Source: Rhizobium sp. L43 (GTDB lineage Bacteria > Pseudomonadota > Alphaproteobacteria > Rhizobiales > Rhizobiaceae). From it: 64,000 bases of DNA. The stretch spans positions 62,001 to 126,000 of the forward strand of contig NZ_NWSQ01000011.1 in NCBI RefSeq assembly GCF_002531725.1. Direction: 5' to 3'. Below the pieces are notes generated by a model. It saw nothing but the letters and a program-made list of their open reading frames with translations. It ran no database searches and was not told the DNA's origin. The position numbers were made by a program, and so were the translations under genes. Positions 63,797 to 64,000 of the stretch are shown one piece after another (the stretch's first letter is position 1; the number at the start of each line of letters is the position of its first letter).

Positions 63797-64000
63797 TCAG
63801 CTCGATTTCGCCATAGCGGCGGCGAGCTGGTCGACATTGTATTTGAACATTTTCTCATAGGTCGGCGCCGGTCCCTTGGCGTCGGAGAGCGACTCGACAT
63901 AGAGCTCGCCGCCGGGCTCGGCGCCGGTTGCCTTGGCGACCTGCTTGACCAGGCGCGGATCGTTGGAATTCTCGAAGAAATAGGCCTTCACACGCTCGCT
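63797..64000 (-). CDS. Metal ABC transporter substrate-binding protein, C-terminal part
   Basis: Only the last 67 codons are inside; the frame is open through base 64000. The sequence SERVKAYFFENSNDPRLVKQVAKATGAEPGGELYVESLSDAKGPAPTYEKMFKYNVDQLAAAMAKSS matches the end of the ZnuA/SitA-type (cluster A-I) binding proteins. In these a glutamate (FFEN) and an aspartate (SLSDAKGPA) help bind zinc or manganese. The full protein would be periplasmic and deliver metal to an ABC importer whose genes lie outside the window. Confidence 0.85.
   Translation of the reverse strand, partial: SERVKAYFFENSNDPRLVKQVAKATGAEPGGELYVESLSDAKGPAPTYEKMFKYNVDQLAAAMAKSS

Overview
The window reads as chromosomal DNA of a fast-growing Rhizobium (R. 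etli / R. leguminosarum group, inferred). It is GC-rich and holds typical rhizobial core genes: ccrM, smc, mutY beside a DUF721/DciA gene, ppdK, and thrC followed by an M16 peptidase. The intergenic gaps carry several families of palindromic repeats of the RIME/REP type. No ribosomal RNA, prophage, CRISPR array or insertion sequence was seen. Two tRNA genes, Pro(CGG) and Gln(UUG), are present.

Left part (1-13.6 kb): the tail of a nucleotidyltransferase-fold gene, a 28-residue membrane peptide gene, tRNA-Pro, a small lipoprotein, and a 991-residue fusion of an SerC-like PLP domain with an SerA-like NAD domain. Then come a TetA-like MFS exporter, a membrane dipeptidase and a likely envelope-maintenance operon (PspA, YiaA/B-type protein, fused LplT/Aas lysophospholipid acyltransferase). 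That operon is divergent from a TetR-family gene, and three copies of a TGAACG-n-CGTTCA palindrome lie in the gap. 13.6-22.7 kb: an SDR oxidoreductase, then a more AT-rich accessory pair (HipA_2-type kinase plus DUF3037) ending near tRNA-Gln. After it come an MBL hydrolase / DCC protein / saccharopine-dehydrogenase-like operon, a 1 kb block of repeats that includes four copies of a 110-bp tandem unit, and a DUF1499 protein.

22.7-37 kb: small uncharacterised genes, ppdK, a candidate small RNA upstream of ppdK, and a three-gene operon (TelA-like protein, TelA, duplicated polytopic membrane protein). Then smc, a DsbA-type lipoprotein, and a decayed relBE toxin-antitoxin locus that keeps a perfect 24-bp operator palindrome. 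37-45 kb: DUF721, mutY, a HAD protein, an NTF2-like protein, ccrM, an ABM/NIPSNAP pair divergent from an ArsR regulator, and a frameshifted DUF3800 gene. The DUF3800 gene sits between two divergent copies of the ArsR gene's 3' end. 45-64 kb: a chemoreceptor, a LysR/DHA2-exporter pair, a HAD hydrolase, a lipoprotein, thrC-M16-GNAT-EAL, an Lrp regulator divergent from a diaminopropionate ammonia-lyase / two M20 hydrolase operon, and small secreted proteins. A Dabb gene near the end also has a second copy of its 3' end, 0.8 kb away across another small gene. The window ends inside a metal ABC-transporter binding protein.

The most unusual items are: (1) the TelA operon with a divergent TelA-like partner and an internally duplicated membrane protein; (2) the HipA_2/DUF3037 pair; (3) two independent cases of an accessory cassette bracketed by a duplicated gene tail; (4) the TetR-operator-controlled PspA/YiaAB/Aas set; (5) the SerC-SerA fusion. 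All functions are inferred from recognised sequence motifs and gene context; no searches were run.
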